This document shows positions 37,313-46,486 of a stretch of DNA of 64,000 bases, piece after piece (the stretch's first letter is position 1; each line of letters opens with the position of its first letter). The DNA lies in contig NZ_JAFDVE010000017.1 of the NCBI RefSeq assembly GCF_016888005.1, positions 34,095-98,094 on the forward strand, read 5' to 3'. Source of the DNA: Phycicoccus sp. CSK15P-2 (GTDB lineage: Bacteria > Actinomycetota > Actinomycetes > Actinomycetales > Dermatophilaceae). The notes under the pieces are model-generated. The model had not been told where the DNA came from. It saw only the letters and a list, made by a program, of their open reading frames with translations, and made no database searches. Position numbers and translations under genes: made by a program.

Positions 37313-40300
37313 TCAGGCGGTGGCCGCGACGTCGCGGATCCGCTGGCTGACGACGGTGGTCACGCCGTCGCCGCGCATCGACACCCCGTAGAGCGCGTCG
37401 GCGACCTCCATCGTCCGCTTCTGGTGGGTGATGACGATGAGCTGGCTGGAGTCGCGCAGCTCCTCGAAGAGGGTGATGAGCCGGCCGAGGTTGGTGTCGT
37501 CGAGCGCGGCCTCGACCTCGTCCATGATGTAGAAGGGGCTCGGCCGGGCCTTGAAGATGGCGACGAGCAGCGCCACGGCCACGAGCGAGCGCTCGCCGCC
37601 GGACAGCAGCGAGAGCCGTTTGACCTTCTTGCCGGGCGGGCGGGCCTCGACCTCGATGCCGGTCGTCAGCATGTCGTCCGGGTCGGTGAGGACGAGGCGG
37701 CCCTCACCTCCCGGGAAGAGCCGCTCGAAGACCCGCTCGAACTGCTCCTTGGTGTCGTGGAAGGCCTCGGTGAAGACCTGCTCGACGCGCTCGTCGACCT
37801 CCTTGACGATGTCGAGGAGGTCGCGCTTGGAGCGCTTGAGGTCCTCGAGCTGGGTCGTGAGGAAGGTGTGCCGCTCCTCGAGCGCCGCGTACTCCTCGAG
37901 CGCGAGCGGGTTGACCTTGCCCAGCTGGGAGAGCGCACGCTCCGCCTTGCGCAGCCGCTTCTCCTGCTCGTCGCGCACGTACGGCGTGGGCTCGGGGACG
38001 GCGTCCGGGTCGTCGTCCGGGCCCGGGACGAACGGCACCGGCTGGTCCGGCCCGAACTCCTCGGCGAGGACGTCGGGGTCGACACCGAGCTCCTCGACGG
38101 CCTTGGTCTGCAGCTGCTCGATGCGGGCGAGCTGCCGGGCGCGGGCCATCTCGTCGCGGTGCGCCGCGTCGGTGAGGTCGCGCAGCTCGTCCTGGACCTT
38201 CGCCTGCTCCTGGCGCAGCGTCGCCGCGGTGCGGTCCCGCTCGACCCGCTCGGCCTCGGCCGCGTCGCGCAGCGTCGTGGCCCGCGCCAGCGCACGGGAC
38301 ACCCGGTGCACGGCGTAGCCCGCGGCCTCGTGGACGGCGGCGGCCACCTCGGCCTCGCGGCGGCGGCGCTCCTGGCGCTCGCGGAGCTTCTCGCGGGCGG
38401 CGATCTCGTTGCGGGCGGCGCCTTCGAGGGAGTCCGCGCGCCCCTTGAGCGCGCGCGCCCGCTCCTCCTTGGTGCGCAGTGCGAGGCGGACCTCGGTCTC
38501 GGCGGTGCGGGCCCGGCTGGCCTCGAGCTCGAGGCGGTCGCGCTCCTCCGTGGAGGGGTCGGCGTCGTCCTCGACGGGCTCGGCCTCGGCCTCCTCGAGA
38601 CGCGCAGTGAGGGCCTCGAGCTCGACCCGGTCGGCGTCGAGGGTCTCGCGCGCGCTCGCGATGGCCCGCTCGGCACGCTCCGCCTCCGCGGCGGCGGTGC
38701 GCATCCCCGCACCGAGGCTCCCGAGCCGCTCCGCGACCGCGGCCATCCGGGCGTCCGACTCGTGCAGCGCCTCGAGCGCGGTGTCGACCTCGTCCGTGAG
38801 GACGCGTGCCTTCTCGGTGGCGGCGGCGAGCTCGAAGGTCGTCCGCTCGACCCGCGCGACCGCGCCCTCGAGCGTGGTGCGGGTCTCCTCGACCGCCGCC
38901 TGCACCTCGATCAGCGACTCCCCCGAGCTGCTGCCGCCCCGAGCCCAGCCCGGGCCGTAGACGTCACCGTCGGCGGTGACCGCGGTGACACCGGGGTGGT
39001 CGGCGACGAGGGCGATGGCGTGCCCCGAGGTCGGGACGAGGGCGACCCGCTCGAGCAGCTGCTCGACCGCCGGACGGACGGTGTCGGGCGCGTCGACGAC
39101 GTCGCGGGCCCACACGGCCTCACCGTCCAGGCCCGGCCACGAGCCGGGGTCGCTCGGGGCGGCGGTCTGGCCCACGAGGAGCGTGGCCCGCCCTCCGTCG
39201 CTCGTCCTCAGGTGCTCGAACGCGGAGGCGGCGGACCCGGTGGAGCCGACGGCGACGGCCTCCGAGGCCCAGCCCAGTGCGGCCGCGACGGCGGCCTCGT
39301 GGCCGCCGCTCACGTGGAGCAGCGAGGAGACCGCCCCGAGGACCTCGTGGTCGTCGGCGGCCTCGAGGAGGGTCGCCGCGCCGTCCTTGCGGCGCAGGCT
39401 GAGCTCGAGGGCCTCGAGCCGGGCGGTCGCGGACGCGCGGTCCCGCTCGGCGTCGCGCTCGGCGGTGCGGAGGCGCTCGACCTCGGTCTCGGCCTCGGCG
39501 AGACGCTCGGCGGCGGCCTCGTAGGTGGAGTCGAGCCCCTCCTCGCCCTTCTCCTCGTCCGCGATGCCGCCCTCGAGCCCGGCGAACTCCTTCTCGGCGT
39601 CCGCGGCACGCTGCCGAGCCTCCGCGGCGAGGGTCTGCAGCCGCCCGATCTCGGCCTCCCCCGCCTCGATCCGGCTGCGCCGGGCACCGACCTTGCCGGC
39701 GAGCTTGGCCAGACCCTCGCGGCGGTCGGCCGCGGCGCGGGCCAGCCGTGCGAGCCGCTGCTGCTCGGCGGCGAACGCGGCCTCGGCCTCCTCGCGGTCG
39801 GCGACCGCGGCCTCGAGCCCCTCGGTCGTCTCGGCGATCTCGGCGAGGAGGAGCTCCTCGGCCTCACGGGCCTGGGTGGCCTGGGCGCGCAGCTCCTCGG
39901 GGTCGCGGCCGGTCGTCGTCTCGTGCTCCTCGTCCTGGGAGAGCAGCCGGACGCGCTCGGCCGCCACCGAGCCGGTGGACTCGAGGCGGTCGCGCAGGCT
40001 CTGCATCCGGACGACGCGCTCCTGGGCACGGCCCAGCTCGGGCGCGGCCTCGCTCGCCCGCTGCTCGACCTCGCCCAGCCGGAGGCGGACGTCGGCGAGC
40101 GCGTCCTCGACGGCCGTGCGGCGCTCGAGCAGCGCGGTCTCGTCGGCGACCTCCTGCTCGACGATGCTCGTCAGCTGGACGAGGTCGTCGGCGAGGAGCC
40201 GCAGGCGGGCGTCGCGCGCCTCGGCCTGGACGACGGCGGCCTTGCGCGCGGCCTCGGCCTGCCGGCCGAGCGGGCCCAGCTGGCGGCGGATCTCGCCGGT

Positions 40301-40882
40301 GAGGTCGTGGACGCGGGTGAGGTTGCCCTCCATCTGGTCGAGCTTGCGGAGGGTGCGCTCCTTGCGGCGCCGGTGCTTGAGGACGCCGGCGGCCTCCTCG
40401 ATGAACCCGCGGCGGTCCTCGGGCGTCGCCCGGAGGACGGTGTCGAGCTGGCCCTGGCCGACGATGACGTGCATCTCACGGCCGAGGCCGGAGTCGGAGA
40501 GCAGCTCCTGGACGTCGAGGAGACGGCAGGACGTGCCGTTGATGGCGTACTCGGAGCCGCCGCCACGGAACATCGTCCGGGTGATCGTCACCTCGGAGTA
40601 GTCGATGGGCAGGGCGCCGTCGGTGTTGTCGATCGTCAGGCTGACCTCGGCGCGGCCCAGCGGCGGACGCCCGGAGGTGCCGGCGAAGATGACGTCCTCC
40701 ATCTTGCCGCCACGCAGGCTCTTGGCGCCCTGCTCGCCCATGACCCACGCGAGGGCGTCGACGACGTTGGACTTGCCGGAGCCGTTCGGGCCGACGACGC
40801 AGGTGATGCCCGGCTCGAGGCGCATCGTCGTCGCCGAGGCGAAGGACTTGAACCCCTTGAGGGTCAGCGTCTTGAGGTACAT
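37313..40882 (-). CDS. smc: Chromosome segregation ATPase SMC
   Basis: SMC organises and loops DNA with ScpA/ScpB, not present here. 1189 residues: Walker A GPNGSGKSN near residue 32, coiled coil of about 170-500 rich in Glu/Ala/Arg, a hinge (about 510-670), return coiled coil, then the signature LSLLSGGERSLVAVALL and Walker B YIMDEVEAALDD at the C-terminus. The ATG opening MYLKTLTLKGFKSFA was chosen; the frame is open upstream. A minus-strand TAGCAT (40935-40940) may be the -10 of a leadered promoter. Confidence 0.97.
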   Translation of the reverse strand: MYLKTLTLKGFKSFASATTMRLEPGITCVVGPNGSGKSNVVDALAWVMGEQGAKSLRGGKMEDVIFAGTSGRPPLGRAEVSLTIDNTDGALPIDYSEVTITRTMFRGGGSEYAINGTSCRLLDVQELLSDSGLGREMHVIVGQGQLDTVLRATPEDRRGFIEEAAGVLKHRRRKERTLRKLDQMEGNLTRVHDLTGEIRRQLGPLGRQAEAARKAAVVQAEARDARLRLLADDLVQLTSIVEQEVADETALLERRTAVEDALADVRLRLGEVEQRASEAAPELGRAQERVVRMQSLRDRLESTGSVAAERVRLLSQDEEHETTTGRDPEELRAQATQAREAEELLLAEIAETTEGLEAAVADREEAEAAFAAEQQRLARLARAAADRREGLAKLAGKVGARRSRIEAGEAEIGRLQTLAAEARQRAADAEKEFAGLEGGIADEEKGEEGLDSTYEAAAERLAEAETEVERLRTAERDAERDRASATARLEALELSLRRKDGAATLLEAADDHEVLGAVSSLLHVSGGHEAAVAAALGWASEAVAVGSTGSAASAFEHLRTSDGGRATLLVGQTAAPSDPGSWPGLDGEAVWARDVVDAPDTVRPAVEQLLERVALVPTSGHAIALVADHPGVTAVTADGDVYGPGWARGGSSSGESLIEVQAAVEETRTTLEGAVARVERTTFELAAATEKARVLTDEVDTALEALHESDARMAAVAERLGSLGAGMRTAAAEAERAERAIASARETLDADRVELEALTARLEEAEAEPVEDDADPSTEERDRLELEASRARTAETEVRLALRTKEERARALKGRADSLEGAARNEIAAREKLRERQERRRREAEVAAAVHEAAGYAVHRVSRALARATTLRDAAEAERVERDRTAATLRQEQAKVQDELRDLTDAAHRDEMARARQLARIEQLQTKAVEELGVDPDVLAEEFGPDQPVPFVPGPDDDPDAVPEPTPYVRDEQEKRLRKAERALSQLGKVNPLALEEYAALEERHTFLTTQLEDLKRSKRDLLDIVKEVDERVEQVFTEAFHDTKEQFERVFERLFPGGEGRLVLTDPDDMLTTGIEVEARPPGKKVKRLSLLSGGERSLVAVALLVAIFKARPSPFYIMDEVEAALDDTNLGRLITLFEELRDSSQLIVITHQKRTMEVADALYGVSMRGDGVTTVVSQRIRDVAATA

Positions 40883-41257
40883 GCGGCGGGTCGTCGTCTC
40901 TCGGTCGGGGCTCGGCGGGTCGGGGTCGCGGGCGATGCTACCCGCGGGCGGTGCACGGCTCCGGGACGCGCCGGGTCGACCGGTGACGCATGGGACACCT
41001 GTGATCTGCGAGACCGCCGAGGCCTCTGTGACACCCGCTCCCGGCCCGCCCGACCTCACCTTTTTCGCGTGGTGCCGGAAGGTTCGGTCGGGCACCCCGA
41101 ACTTCGGGGTGCGTGACGCGAGGTTGTCGCACGAGGCGAAAAGAGTGCGGATGGCGGACGCGGTCGGGTCGGGCCGGGTCCGGACGGTTGGGTCAGGGCT
41201 GCTCGGTCGGGCCAGGTCCGGACGGATGGGTCAGGCCGCCCGGGACAGGTGGACGGG
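40883..41257. other. 375-base intergenic region between aroQ-type gene and smc
   Basis: No gene supported. It contains an 8-base-pair hairpin (41092-41112) and, at 41176-41257, GC-rich imperfect repeats of a GGGTCAGGGCTGCTCGG-like unit that copy the last codons and stop of the chorismate mutase gene. A possible smc -10 is at 40935-40940. Confidence 0.6.
41092..41112 (-). terminator. Hairpin downstream of the chorismate mutase gene
   Basis: GCACCCCG and CGGGGTGC pair around AACTT. It is about 145 bases past the stop codon and has no U-tract, so termination is only possible. Confidence 0.4.
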
Positions 41258-41271
41258 TCAGGGCTGCTCGG
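41190..41271. repeat. Duplicated 17-base copy of a gene end
   Basis: GGGTCAGGGCTGCTCGG occurs at 41190-41206 and again at 41255-41271, where it covers the stop codon and last codons of the chorismate mutase gene. A related degenerate copy lies between. Confidence 0.7.
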
Positions 41272-41557
41272 GCCGACCGGCGATGCGCTCGTGGTGGTGG
41301 ATGACCTCGGCGATGATGAAGCCCAGGAACGCCTCGGCGAACCGTGGGTCCAGCCCCGAGTCGTGAGCAAGGGCACGCAGCCGCGCGACCTGCCGCTCCT
41401 CACGCTCCGGGTCTGCCGGCGGCAAGCCTTCGGCGGCCTTGAGCTCGCCGACGGCCTGGGTGCACTTGAACCGCTCCGCGAGCAGATGGACGAGGGCCGC
41501 GTCGATGTTGTCGATGCTCGACCGCAGCCGCGCGAGGTCCGGGGGGATGTCGCTCAC
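41258..41557 (-). CDS. Chorismate mutase (AroQ type, monofunctional)
   Basis: Converts chorismate to prephenate for Phe/Tyr synthesis. 99 residues, all helical: LRSSIDNIDAALVHLLAERF with catalytic Arg and the GELKAAEG region, then DPEREERQVARLRALA and the C-terminal helix ending HHHERI. Length and pattern match the intracellular actinobacterial AroQ that is activated by DAHP synthase. TACGAT ends six bases before the GTG, deciding this start. Confidence 0.92.
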   Translation of the reverse strand: MSDIPPDLARLRSSIDNIDAALVHLLAERFKCTQAVGELKAAEGLPPADPEREERQVARLRALAHDSGLDPRFAEAFLGFIIAEVIHHHERIAGRPEQP

Positions 41558-41631
41558 CGGGCCATCGTAGGAAGACACGGTGCGCCGCGGCGAGGTGTCC
41601 AGCACCGCGAGCACCACCGCCATCCCAGCCG

Positions 41632-41937
41632 TCAGCGCTCGTGGAACCCGCTCCCGCCGCGCGCCTCTCCCCAGCGGACGTCCGAGACCGCCGTGACGTG
41701 ACCGGGCCGGCCGGCGCCCGAGGGCTCCTCGCGCAGGAGGTCGACCAGCCGCTCGACGTCGTCGCGGGCACCTTCGGCGGCGACCTCGACGCGGCCGTCG
41801 TCGGTGTTGCGCGCCCACCCGGAGAGGCCGAGCTCGAGGGCTCGGGAGCGCGTCCACCAGCGGAACCCCACCCCCTGGACCCGACCCCGGACGAACACCG
41901 TGCCGCGGGCCACCGGGTCGGAGGAGGCGTCGGACAT
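41632..41937 (-). CDS. acyP: Acylphosphatase
   Basis: Hydrolyses acyl phosphates. 101 residues; the catalytic Arg lies in FVRGRVQGVGFRWW and Asn in GWARNTDDGRVEV. All key residues are present. An acylphosphatase gene near smc and mutM is a conserved actinobacterial arrangement. TACGAT ends seven bases before the ATG at 41937; an in-frame ATG at 41946 would overlap that hexamer and is less likely. Confidence 0.93.
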   Translation of the reverse strand: MSDASSDPVARGTVFVRGRVQGVGFRWWTRSRALELGLSGWARNTDDGRVEVAAEGARDDVERLVDLLREEPSGAGRPGHVTAVSDVRWGEARGGSGFHER

Positions 41938-42010
41938 GACGGACATCGTAGGGACCGGTCCCCAGCGCGCCTCCGCGCCCCGGGAGCGGCGCGTCACTAC
42001 CGTGGCCGCC
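41938..42010. promoter_or_regulatory. Divergent leaderless promoters, acylphosphatase and acyltransferase
   Basis: Minus-strand TACGAT (41945-41950) is seven bases from the acylphosphatase ATG; plus-strand TACCGT (41998-42003) is seven bases from the acyltransferase ATG. The two hexamers are 47 bases apart. Confidence 0.5.
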
Positions 42011-43954
42011 ATGGAGCCGGCCGGGCCCGCATCGCACGGCGGCGTCGCCACCGCGCGCCGTCCGGTTCCCCAACGCCCCGCCACGGAGACCGGACGCCTG
42101 GCGGGGCTGGACGGCCTCCGGGCGCTCGCCATCGTCGCGGTCGTCGTGTTCCACCTCGACCCCGGCTGGCTGTCCGGCGGCTTCCTCGGGGTCGACGTCT
42201 TCTTCGTCGTCTCCGGCTTCCTCATCACGACGCTCCTGCTCCGCGAGCGGGCGGCCACCGGCGGCGTCGACCTCCCGGCCTTCTGGCGACGCCGGGCCCG
42301 GCGCCTCCTCCCAGCGCTCGCCGTCGTGGTCCCGTCCGCGGTCCTGCTCGCCCGGCTGGCCGAGGGTGACCTGTTGGTCGGGGTCGGCCGGCAGGTGCTC
42401 GGCGCCGCGACCTTCACCTCGAACTGGCTCGAGATCGCGGCCGGCTCCGACTACTTCGCGGCGACGAGTCCCGCCCTGCTCGCGAACCTGTGGTCGCTCG
42501 CGGTCGAGGAGCAGTTCTACCTCCTGTGGCCCCTGGCACTGCTCGCCCTCACGGCCCTCGTGGCACGTCCCGCGCACCGGGCCGCCGTGGTCGCCGGGCT
42601 CGCCGCCGCGAGCGCCGTCCTGATGGCCCTGCGGTTCGACCCCGAGTACCCGACCCGTGTCTACTACGGCACCGACACCCATGCCGCGCCCCTCATGGTG
42701 GGCGCCGCGCTCGCCCTGGCGTTCGCCGGCCCCTCGCGTGCCGGCACGAGGACCGCCGCCTGGGCGAGACACCGGCGCACCGTCGGACTGCTCGGCGCGC
42801 TCACTCTCGTCACGCTCTTCGTGGTCGCCGACGAGCGCTCACCGCTGACCTTCCGCGGCGGTGTCCTGCTGGCCGCGCTCGCCACCGCCGCCGTCCTGCT
42901 CGTCGTCGTCGAGCGACCGGGTCGGCTGCGCGCGCTGCTCGAGCTCCCGGCCGCCCGCTGGCTCGGCACCCGCAGCTACGGCATCTACCTGTGGCACTGG
43001 CCCGTCGTCCTCGTCGTCGGCCGCGACCTGCCGGTCACGCCGGGAGGGGGCCACTACGTGGCGACCCGGCTGTGGGCGGCCCTGGTCACGATCGCCCTCG
43101 CCGACCTCACCTACCGCTTCGTCGAGACCCCGGTCCGGCGCCTCGGCCCGGTCGGCGCCTTCGCGGCCCTGGCCCGGCGGATGCGCACCGGCGGGACGCG
43201 CCGGGCCCGGGTCGTGTGGGGTGTCGTCGCCGCCGTCGTGGTCGCGGTGCCGGTCGTCCTCGTCACCGCGCCCGAGCGGACACGCACCGAGGCCACCCTC
43301 GCGGCCCAGGAGGCCGAGCTCGCCGCGCGTGAGGCCGCGGCTCTCGCGCGACCCGCCTCCGCCTCCTCCCCGTCCGCCTCGCCCACCCCCTCCGTGACCG
43401 CGAGCCCGGCCGCGGCGACCGTGGACTGGACGATGCCGAAGAGTGGCGAGATCGACGCGTTCGGGGACTCGATGCTCGTCGGGGCCAGCGACGCCGTCCG
43501 CTACTGGTACCCGAAGGTCCGCATCGACGCCCGGTCCAACCGCCGGTGGAGCCAGGCCCCCGCCCTGGTCCGGGCCCGGGGCGAGGGCCTGCGCCGCGCG
43601 GTGCTCCTCGCCTTCGGCACGAACTTCGGCACGGACGCCAAGGCCATCCGCCGCACACTCGACGTCATCGGCCCGGACCGGATGGTCGTCGTCGTCACAG
43701 TGCACGGCCGGTACGCCCGCGCCGAGACCGACAACGAGCAGCTGCGTGAGGTCGTGCGGGGCCGGGACAACGTCGTCGTCGCCGACTGGGACGCCGCGCT
43801 GAAGGACACCGAGGGGATGCTGCAGTCCGACGACATCCACCCGAGCGTCAAGGGCGCGCACCTGTACACGCGCACCGTGCAGCGGGCGTTCGTCGCGCTC
43901 GCCGAGCGCCGTACCGGGCAGCCGGCCCCGGTGAAGGCCGTCCGGGTGCCCTGA
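42011..43954 (+). CDS. Acyltransferase-3 membrane protein with SGNH domain (OatA-like)
   Basis: 647 residues. The N-terminal half has about ten transmembrane helices with the acyltransferase-3 marks LDGLRALAIVAVVVFHL and GVDVFFVVSGFLIT. After a Ser/Pro/Ala linker (about 445-480) comes an extracytoplasmic SGNH domain with FGDSMLVGASD (nucleophile Ser), FGTNFG and the D-x-x-H of DDIHPSVKG. Such proteins O-acetylate peptidoglycan or surface polysaccharide. TACCGT ends seven bases before the ATG, supporting this start over an open upstream frame. Confidence 0.92.
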   Translation: MEPAGPASHGGVATARRPVPQRPATETGRLAGLDGLRALAIVAVVVFHLDPGWLSGGFLGVDVFFVVSGFLITTLLLRERAATGGVDLPAFWRRRARRLLPALAVVVPSAVLLARLAEGDLLVGVGRQVLGAATFTSNWLEIAAGSDYFAATSPALLANLWSLAVEEQFYLLWPLALLALTALVARPAHRAAVVAGLAAASAVLMALRFDPEYPTRVYYGTDTHAAPLMVGAALALAFAGPSRAGTRTAAWARHRRTVGLLGALTLVTLFVVADERSPLTFRGGVLLAALATAAVLLVVVERPGRLRALLELPAARWLGTRSYGIYLWHWPVVLVVGRDLPVTPGGGHYVATRLWAALVTIALADLTYRFVETPVRRLGPVGAFAALARRMRTGGTRRARVVWGVVAAVVVAVPVVLVTAPERTRTEATLAAQEAELAAREAAALARPASASSPSASPTPSVTASPAAATVDWTMPKSGEIDAFGDSMLVGASDAVRYWYPKVRIDARSNRRWSQAPALVRARGEGLRRAVLLAFGTNFGTDAKAIRRTLDVIGPDRMVVVVTVHGRYARAETDNEQLREVVRGRDNVVVADWDAALKDTEGMLQSDDIHPSVKGAHLYTRTVQRAFVALAERRTGQPAPVKAVRVP

Positions 43955-43960
43955 CCGCGG

Positions 43961-44830
43961 TCACCCGGCCGGGCGCAGCGGGCGGCGTCGCGGCCTCGGC
44001 TGACAGCGCGGGCACGAGAACGACGAGCGGTTCATGAACTGCTCGCGCCGGATGGGGGTGCCGCAGCGGGGGCACGGCCGGCCGGCCTGCCCGTACACGG
44101 CGAGCGACCGGTCGAAGTAGCCGGACGCGCCGTTGACGTTGACGTAGAGCGCGTCGAAGCTCGTCCCACCCTCCCCGAGCGCGTCCCGCATGACGTCCTG
44201 CGCGTGCCCGAGCAGTGCGGCGAGCCGCGGCTTGGACAGCGCACCGGCCGGACGCTGCCCGTGGATGCCCGCGCGCCACAGCGCCTCGTCCGCGTAGATG
44301 TTGCCGATCCCGGACACGACCGTCTGGTCGAGGAGGACCCGCTTCACCGCGCTGTCCTTGCGTTGCATCCGGCGCGCCACGGCGTCGGCGTCGAAGGCCG
44401 GCTCGAACGGGTCGTGGGCGATGTGGGCGATGGCGAGGGGCACTCCGTCCGGGCCGAGCTCGGCGAGGGCCAGGCCTCCGAAAGTGCGCTGGTCGACGAA
44501 GCGCAGCTCGGGGTCGCCGTCCTCGAAACGGAACCTGGCGTGCAGGTGGCGCTCGTCGGGGGCGTCCGCCGGCTCGACGAGCAGCTGGCCGCTCATCCCG
44601 AGGTGGAGCAGCAGCCCGAGCGACCCCTCGAGGTCCCACCACAGGTACTTGCCACGGCGGCGGACGGCGGCGACCCGGCGACCGGCGAGGCGCGCGGCGA
44701 GGTCGTCGGGCCCCGGGAGGTGGCGACGGGCCACCCGGTGGCCACGGAGCTCCACGGACCGCAGGACCCGACCCTCGACGTGGTCGGCGAGGCCGCGGCG
44801 GACGACCTCGACCTCGGGGAGCTCAGGCAC
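43961..44830 (-). CDS. mutM: Formamidopyrimidine-DNA glycosylase
   Basis: Removes 8-oxoguanine and related lesions. 289 residues: catalytic PELPEVE start (Pro1 after Met removal), Lys in RGKYLWW, the DQRTFGGL segment and a C-terminal zinc finger [13 protein letters not shown]...CPRCQ. All residues are intact. It overlaps the rnc stop by eight bases, so it is coupled to rnc. Confidence 0.97.
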   Translation of the reverse strand: MPELPEVEVVRRGLADHVEGRVLRSVELRGHRVARRHLPGPDDLAARLAGRRVAAVRRRGKYLWWDLEGSLGLLLHLGMSGQLLVEPADAPDERHLHARFRFEDGDPELRFVDQRTFGGLALAELGPDGVPLAIAHIAHDPFEPAFDADAVARRMQRKDSAVKRVLLDQTVVSGIGNIYADEALWRAGIHGQRPAGALSKPRLAALLGHAQDVMRDALGEGGTSFDALYVNVNGASGYFDRSLAVYGQAGRPCPRCGTPIRREQFMNRSSFSCPRCQPRPRRRPLRPAG

Positions 44831-45587
44831 CCGCGGCCGGGTCGTCGGACGTCTCGTGCATGTCCCGGATCGCGGCCCAGGCGTGCGCGGCGGCCTCCTG
44901 CTCGGCGACCTTCTTGGTGCGGCCCGCGCCGCGCCCGAGGACGGTCCCGCCCACGAGGACCTCGGCGTCGAAGGACTTCGCGTGCTCGGGCCCCTCCTCG
45001 CTCACGCAGTACTCGGGCGAGCCGAGGCCGTGCTTGGAGCTGATCTCCTGCAGGCTCGTCTTCCAGTCCAGGCCGGCGCCGAGGGTGGCGGACTGGGCGA
45101 GCAGCGGGTCGACGAGGTGGTGGACGAGCTCCCCGGCCGCCTCGATGCCCGCGCTCGAGTAGACCGCCCCGATGACGGCCTCCACGGTGTCCGCGAGGAT
45201 GGAGTCCTTGTCACGGCCGCCGGTCGACTCCTCCCCGCGGCCCAGGAACACGTGGTCACCGAGGCCGAGGGTGCGTCCGACGTCGGCCAGCGCCCGCATG
45301 TTGACGACCGCGGCGCGCAGCTTCGCGAGCTGGCCCTCGGTCTCGTCCGGGTTCGTGTCGTAGAGCGTCGTCGTGACGACGAGCCCGAGCACCGAGTCGC
45401 CGAGGAACTCGAGCCTCTCGTTGTGCGGCAGACCGCCCATCTCGTACGCGTACGAGCGGTGCGTCAGGGCACGACGGAGCAGCGCCTCGTCCACCGTGGT
45501 GCCGGTGACCTCCTCGAGGAGGTCGCTCAGCTCCTGGACGGGACGCAGAGGGGCCAGATCACCGGCCGTTGCCGAGCCCTTGCCCAT
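44823..45587 (-). CDS. rnc: Ribonuclease III
   Basis: Cuts double-stranded RNA in rRNA and mRNA processing. 254 residues: the signature [17 protein letters not shown] near 63, the second acidic cluster [11 protein letters not shown], and a C-terminal dsRNA-binding domain ending in [10 protein letters not shown]. The ATG at 45587 was chosen, within an open upstream frame that covers rpmF. It lies 11 bases after rpmF. Confidence 0.97.
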   Translation of the reverse strand: MGKGSATAGDLAPLRPVQELSDLLEEVTGTTVDEALLRRALTHRSYAYEMGGLPHNERLEFLGDSVLGLVVTTTLYDTNPDETEGQLAKLRAAVVNMRALADVGRTLGLGDHVFLGRGEESTGGRDKDSILADTVEAVIGAVYSSAGIEAAGELVHHLVDPLLAQSATLGAGLDWKTSLQEISSKHGLGSPEYCVSEEGPEHAKSFDAEVLVGGTVLGRGAGRTKKVAEQEAAAHAWAAIRDMHETSDDPAAGA

Positions 45588-45598
45588 GGGGCGGGGCG

Positions 45599-45793
45599 TC
45601 AGCCCTGGTGGTCGGTACGCTCGGCGGCGCCGTAGTGGCGCCCCTTGTAGGCACCGCACGACGGGCACGCCATGTGCGGCTGCGTCGCGGCCTTGCACTG
45701 CGGGCACGTCGTCGTGGCGACGGCCGTCGCCTTCCAGTTGGCGCGGCGCGAGCGGGTGTTGGAGCGCGACATCTTCCGCTTCGGAACGGCCAC
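45599..45793 (-). CDS. rpmF: Large ribosomal subunit protein L32 (zinc-binding form)
   Basis: 64 residues, beginning [17 protein letters not shown]. The zinc knuckle is CPQC...[10 protein letters not shown], the cysteine-containing form, not a zinc-free substitute. The GTG start lies before the stop codon position of DUF177 by a single base, so translation is coupled. Confidence 0.97.
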   Translation of the reverse strand: MAVPKRKMSRSNTRSRRANWKATAVATTTCPQCKAATQPHMACPSCGAYKGRHYGAAERTDHQG

Positions 45794-45794
45794 G

Positions 45795-46373
45795 TCAGGT
45801 CCTCTTCTCTGTCGTCGTCGGCGGGTTCTCGGCCAGGGCCGAGAGCGCCGCCCATCGGGGGTCGATCTGGTCGTGCCGGTGCTCCGGGTCCTCCGCGAGC
45901 GGCTGGCCGCAGACGGAGCACAGCCCGGGGCAGTCGGGCCGGCACACCGGCTGGAACGGCAGTGCGGGCACCACCGTGTCCCGGAGCACCGCGTCGAGGT
46001 CGATGAGACCGTCCTCGACCTGGTACTCCTCGTCGGCGTCATCGTCCCCCACCTGCTCGTGGTGGACGTGCCGATCGGCGTGAACGAACAGCTCCTGGAA
46101 GGACCCGTCGACCGGGACGGTGACGGGGTCCAGGCACCGCACGCAGGCGCCGGTCGCCGTGGCACGGACCGAACCGGTGACGAGCACGCCCTCGACGACC
46201 GACTCCATCCGGACCGTCAGCCGGAGGGGGCTGCCCTCCGCGACGGCGACGACGTCGGTGCCGAGGTCGCTCGGCGCCGCGGCCTCCCGCTCGAGCTCGT
46301 GCATCGACCCGGGCCTGCGGCCCACGAGCTTGGTGTCGAGCACCAAGGGGGACCGGGGGTCGAGTCGAGACAT
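45795..46373 (-). CDS. DUF177 (YceD) family protein
   Basis: 192 residues. Family members precede rpmF almost universally and take part in 23S rRNA/ribosome assembly, though the mechanism is not settled. Visible features are a CVRCLD pair and a second Cys cluster CRPDCPGLCSVCGQPL, probably one zinc site, plus an acidic middle (EQVGDDDADEEYQ). First gene of DUF177-rpmF-rnc-mutM, read from a -35/-10 promoter upstream with a leader of about 53 bases. Confidence 0.93.
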   Translation of the reverse strand: MSRLDPRSPLVLDTKLVGRRPGSMHELEREAAAPSDLGTDVVAVAEGSPLRLTVRMESVVEGVLVTGSVRATATGACVRCLDPVTVPVDGSFQELFVHADRHVHHEQVGDDDADEEYQVEDGLIDLDAVLRDTVVPALPFQPVCRPDCPGLCSVCGQPLAEDPEHRHDQIDPRWAALSALAENPPTTTEKRT

Positions 46374-46432
46374 GGGCTTTCGGGGAGGTCGTGGTGGTTC
46401 GGCCACGTCACACGGACGCAGACCGAGGAGCA

Positions 46433-46461
46433 AGATTACCGGGCCCGGCCCTGCAGCCCAA
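46433..46461 (-). promoter_or_regulatory. Promoter of DUF177-rpmF-rnc-mutM
   Basis: Minus strand TTGGGC (46456-46461) and TAATCT (46433-46438), 17 bases apart. One of the few promoters in the window with both a recognisable -35 and -10 and a real 5-prime leader. Confidence 0.6.
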
Positions 46462-46486
46462 ACCGAGTGGAGCGGGGATGTCCAGG

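Noticed and set aside
36896..41116. A 1406-codon open frame on the plus strand
   Set aside because: It is the opposite-strand shadow of smc in very GC-rich DNA; it has Leu/Gly/Arg low complexity and no domain.
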